A stretch of 64,000 nt of DNA from Aeriscardovia sp. (GTDB lineage: Bacteria; Actinomycetota; Actinomycetes; Actinomycetales; Bifidobacteriaceae), in assembly GCA_017413255.1 (NCBI GenBank), contig JAFPUC010000014.1, positions 62,001 through 126,000 on the forward strand, in the 5' to 3' direction. Below the pieces are notes generated by a model. That model searched no databases. It was given only the letters and a program-made list of their open reading frames with translations, and was not told the DNA's origin. Below are positions 62,900-64,000 of this stretch, one piece after another. The position numbers and the translations under genes were made by a program. Each line of letters opens with the position of its first letter. Positions within the stretch are counted from its first letter, which is position 1.

Positions 62900-64000
62900 A
62901 TGGCCGCAGCAATGTGTAGTAAGACCCAGTGCGCGGGATCGCCTGAAATCAGGTCCTTGTTCCCATTTTTTAAAAATAACCCCGATTTAGCCTATTTGGA
63001 CTCGGCAGCCACCAGCCAGAAGCTGAAAGGCGTAATAGAAAAGGGATGCGAATTTTATTCCTTCTACAATGCGCCCGTAAGCCGCTCCGCCCACGCTCTA
63101 GCCTTTAGAGACACCGAAGAATTTGAGAAGACGAGAGAAGAAGTCGCCTCTTTTATAGGGGCAGATTGCGAAGAAATCGCCTTTACCTCTTCTGCGACCG
63201 CAGCCTTCAACATCTTGGCCAATTCCTTAGGGTACGTAAAAGATCCCGCAAGCCCGCTTTACCTTGCCGAAGGGGACGAAATAGTCCTGTCCCGTTCAGA
63301 GCACAACTCGGTTCTTCTCCCCCTCCAGGAGTTGGCGCGCAGAAGAGGATGCGTACTGAAATTTCTTCCTATGACAGAAGACGGGCAGGTTGAAGGCTGG
63401 AAGGAAGCCATAGGAGAAAAGACAAAAATTGTAGCGGTCTCCCGCCTTTCAAACGTAACCGGCGCTTTTGCAGACATCCCTTCCATCGCAGAAACTGCCC
63501 ATGCCGCAGGGGCGATAGTTATAAGCGACATATGCCAGGCCGTAGCTCACGAAAAAGTAGACGTAAAAGCTCTGGGCATTGATTTTACCGGCTTTTCAGC
63601 CCATAAGATTTACGGCCCCACAGGCCTGGGCTTCCTTTACGGAAGGAAGGATCTGTTCGAGCAGCTGCCCGCCAGCTACTTTGGAGGATCCATGGTAGAC
63701 AGCGCCTGGGAAAACAGGCAGGCCATATATAAAAGCGCCCCGCAGAGATTTGAAGCAGGCACCCAGCCCGTGGCCCAGGTGATAGCCATGCAGGCGACTT
63801 TTGATTTCCTAAAAAAGGACATCTCTGAAACGGCTCTGACTGAGAGGCTTATGCAGGCTTCCTCTATAGCGCATGTAAAGATCTTGGGGCCATCCAGCCC
63901 TGCCCACAGGGCCCCTATACTTTCATTTGCGGTGGAAGGGGTTCATCCTCACGACGTAGCCCAGTTTATGGCCGTAAACGGAGTGGCGATTCGCGCAGGG
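62900..64000 (+). CDS. sufS: SufS, cysteine desulfurase (3' end cut off)
   Basis: Class II cysteine desulfurase that supplies sulfur to the SUF scaffold. The ATG at 62900 follows sufC by two bases and the frame stays open for 367 codons to the window edge; the family is about 410-430. Visible: YLDSAATSQKLKGV, FTSSATAAFNILANSLG, SEHNSVLLPL (PLP-stacking histidine), VSRLSNVTGA, ISDICQAVAH, the PLP-lysine loop FSAHKIYGPTGLGFLYG, and RFEAGTQPVAQVIAM. The catalytic cysteine (R-x-GHHCA in the family) lies beyond the edge. The N terminus carries about 20 extra residues with two cysteines (MCSKTQC) not usual in SufS. Confidence 0.94.
   Translation, partial: MAAAMCSKTQCAGSPEIRSLFPFFKNNPDLAYLDSAATSQKLKGVIEKGCEFYSFYNAPVSRSAHALAFRDTEEFEKTREEVASFIGADCEEIAFTSSATAAFNILANSLGYVKDPASPLYLAEGDEIVLSRSEHNSVLLPLQELARRRGCVLKFLPMTEDGQVEGWKEAIGEKTKIVAVSRLSNVTGAFADIPSIAETAHAAGAIVISDICQAVAHEKVDVKALGIDFTGFSAHKIYGPTGLGFLYGRKDLFEQLPASYFGGSMVDSAWENRQAIYKSAPQRFEAGTQPVAQVIAMQATFDFLKKDISETALTERLMQASSIAHVKILGPSSPAHRAPILSFAVEGVHPHDVAQFMAVNGVAIRAG

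Overview
The window comes from a compact, roughly half-GC actinobacterial chromosome. The main evidence is gene order. One leftward block reads recO, uppS, glyQS, dusB, ftsZ, sepF, divIVA, lspA, rluD, dnaE. The right half reads prfB-smpB, then rpsD-DUF948-alaS-ruvX-mltG, then pyrG-sufBDCS. Both blocks, together with a repeated-DivIVA-domain protein, a long HrpA helicase, an L-lactate dehydrogenase and a MurE-like pseudo-enzyme before murF, resemble Bifidobacteriaceae or a close relative. That placement is inferred from recalled gene order, not from a search. Genes are packed tightly: many neighbours overlap by 1-17 bases, and even convergent genes overlap at their stop codons.

Layout. 1-3225 (minus): the start of a division/cell-wall cluster, rsmH, a degenerate MurE-like gene and murF (cut by the left edge), without ftsL, ftsI or mraZ. 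3273-5516 (plus): HelD, an RNA-polymerase-associated helicase. 5509-10845 (minus): a six-gene operon ldh-mvk-mvaD-mvaK2-fni-nrdR, which carries the mevalonate-to-IPP/DMAPP half of the mevalonate pathway. 10938-15178 (plus): an RsmC-type methyltransferase and HrpA. 15175-33220 (minus): two unknown proteins, dnaE, rluD, lspA, divIVA, sepF, ftsZ, dusB and glyQS, then a strong intrinsic terminator, then a transcript of a repeated-DivIVA protein, a membrane hydrolase, recO, uppS and an S10 carboxypeptidase. Fni supplies the precursors that UppS turns into the lipid carrier for wall synthesis.

33296-41031: tRNA-Arg(CCU), a stand-alone B3/B4-domain protein, phosphoglucomutase, a diacylglycerol-kinase-like enzyme, serS with a tRNA-Ser(UGA) just behind it, methionine aminopeptidase, prfB and smpB. 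The last two are fused by overlap, without the ftsEX genes usually found between them. 41032-47871 is the accessory stretch: a decayed copy of a sortase-anchored surface protein beside its intact 1354-residue six-repeat paralogue, then two small membrane proteins. 47924-64000 (plus): a MalY/PatB lyase, PcrA helicase, ribosomal protein S4, a histidine phosphatase, two small membrane-anchored proteins, alaS, ruvX, mltG, pyrG and the SUF iron-sulfur operon, running off the right edge inside sufS.

No insertion sequence, prophage, CRISPR array, rRNA gene or replication origin was seen. The most unusual items are the pseudogene and paralogue pair, the degenerate MurE, an eight-copy 11-residue repeat in DivIVA, a C33 anticodon loop in the tRNA-Ser, a near-identical DNA patch shared by sufB and sufD, and an inverted repeat that can mask the malY ribosome binding site. 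I found no clear, wholly new multi-gene system.
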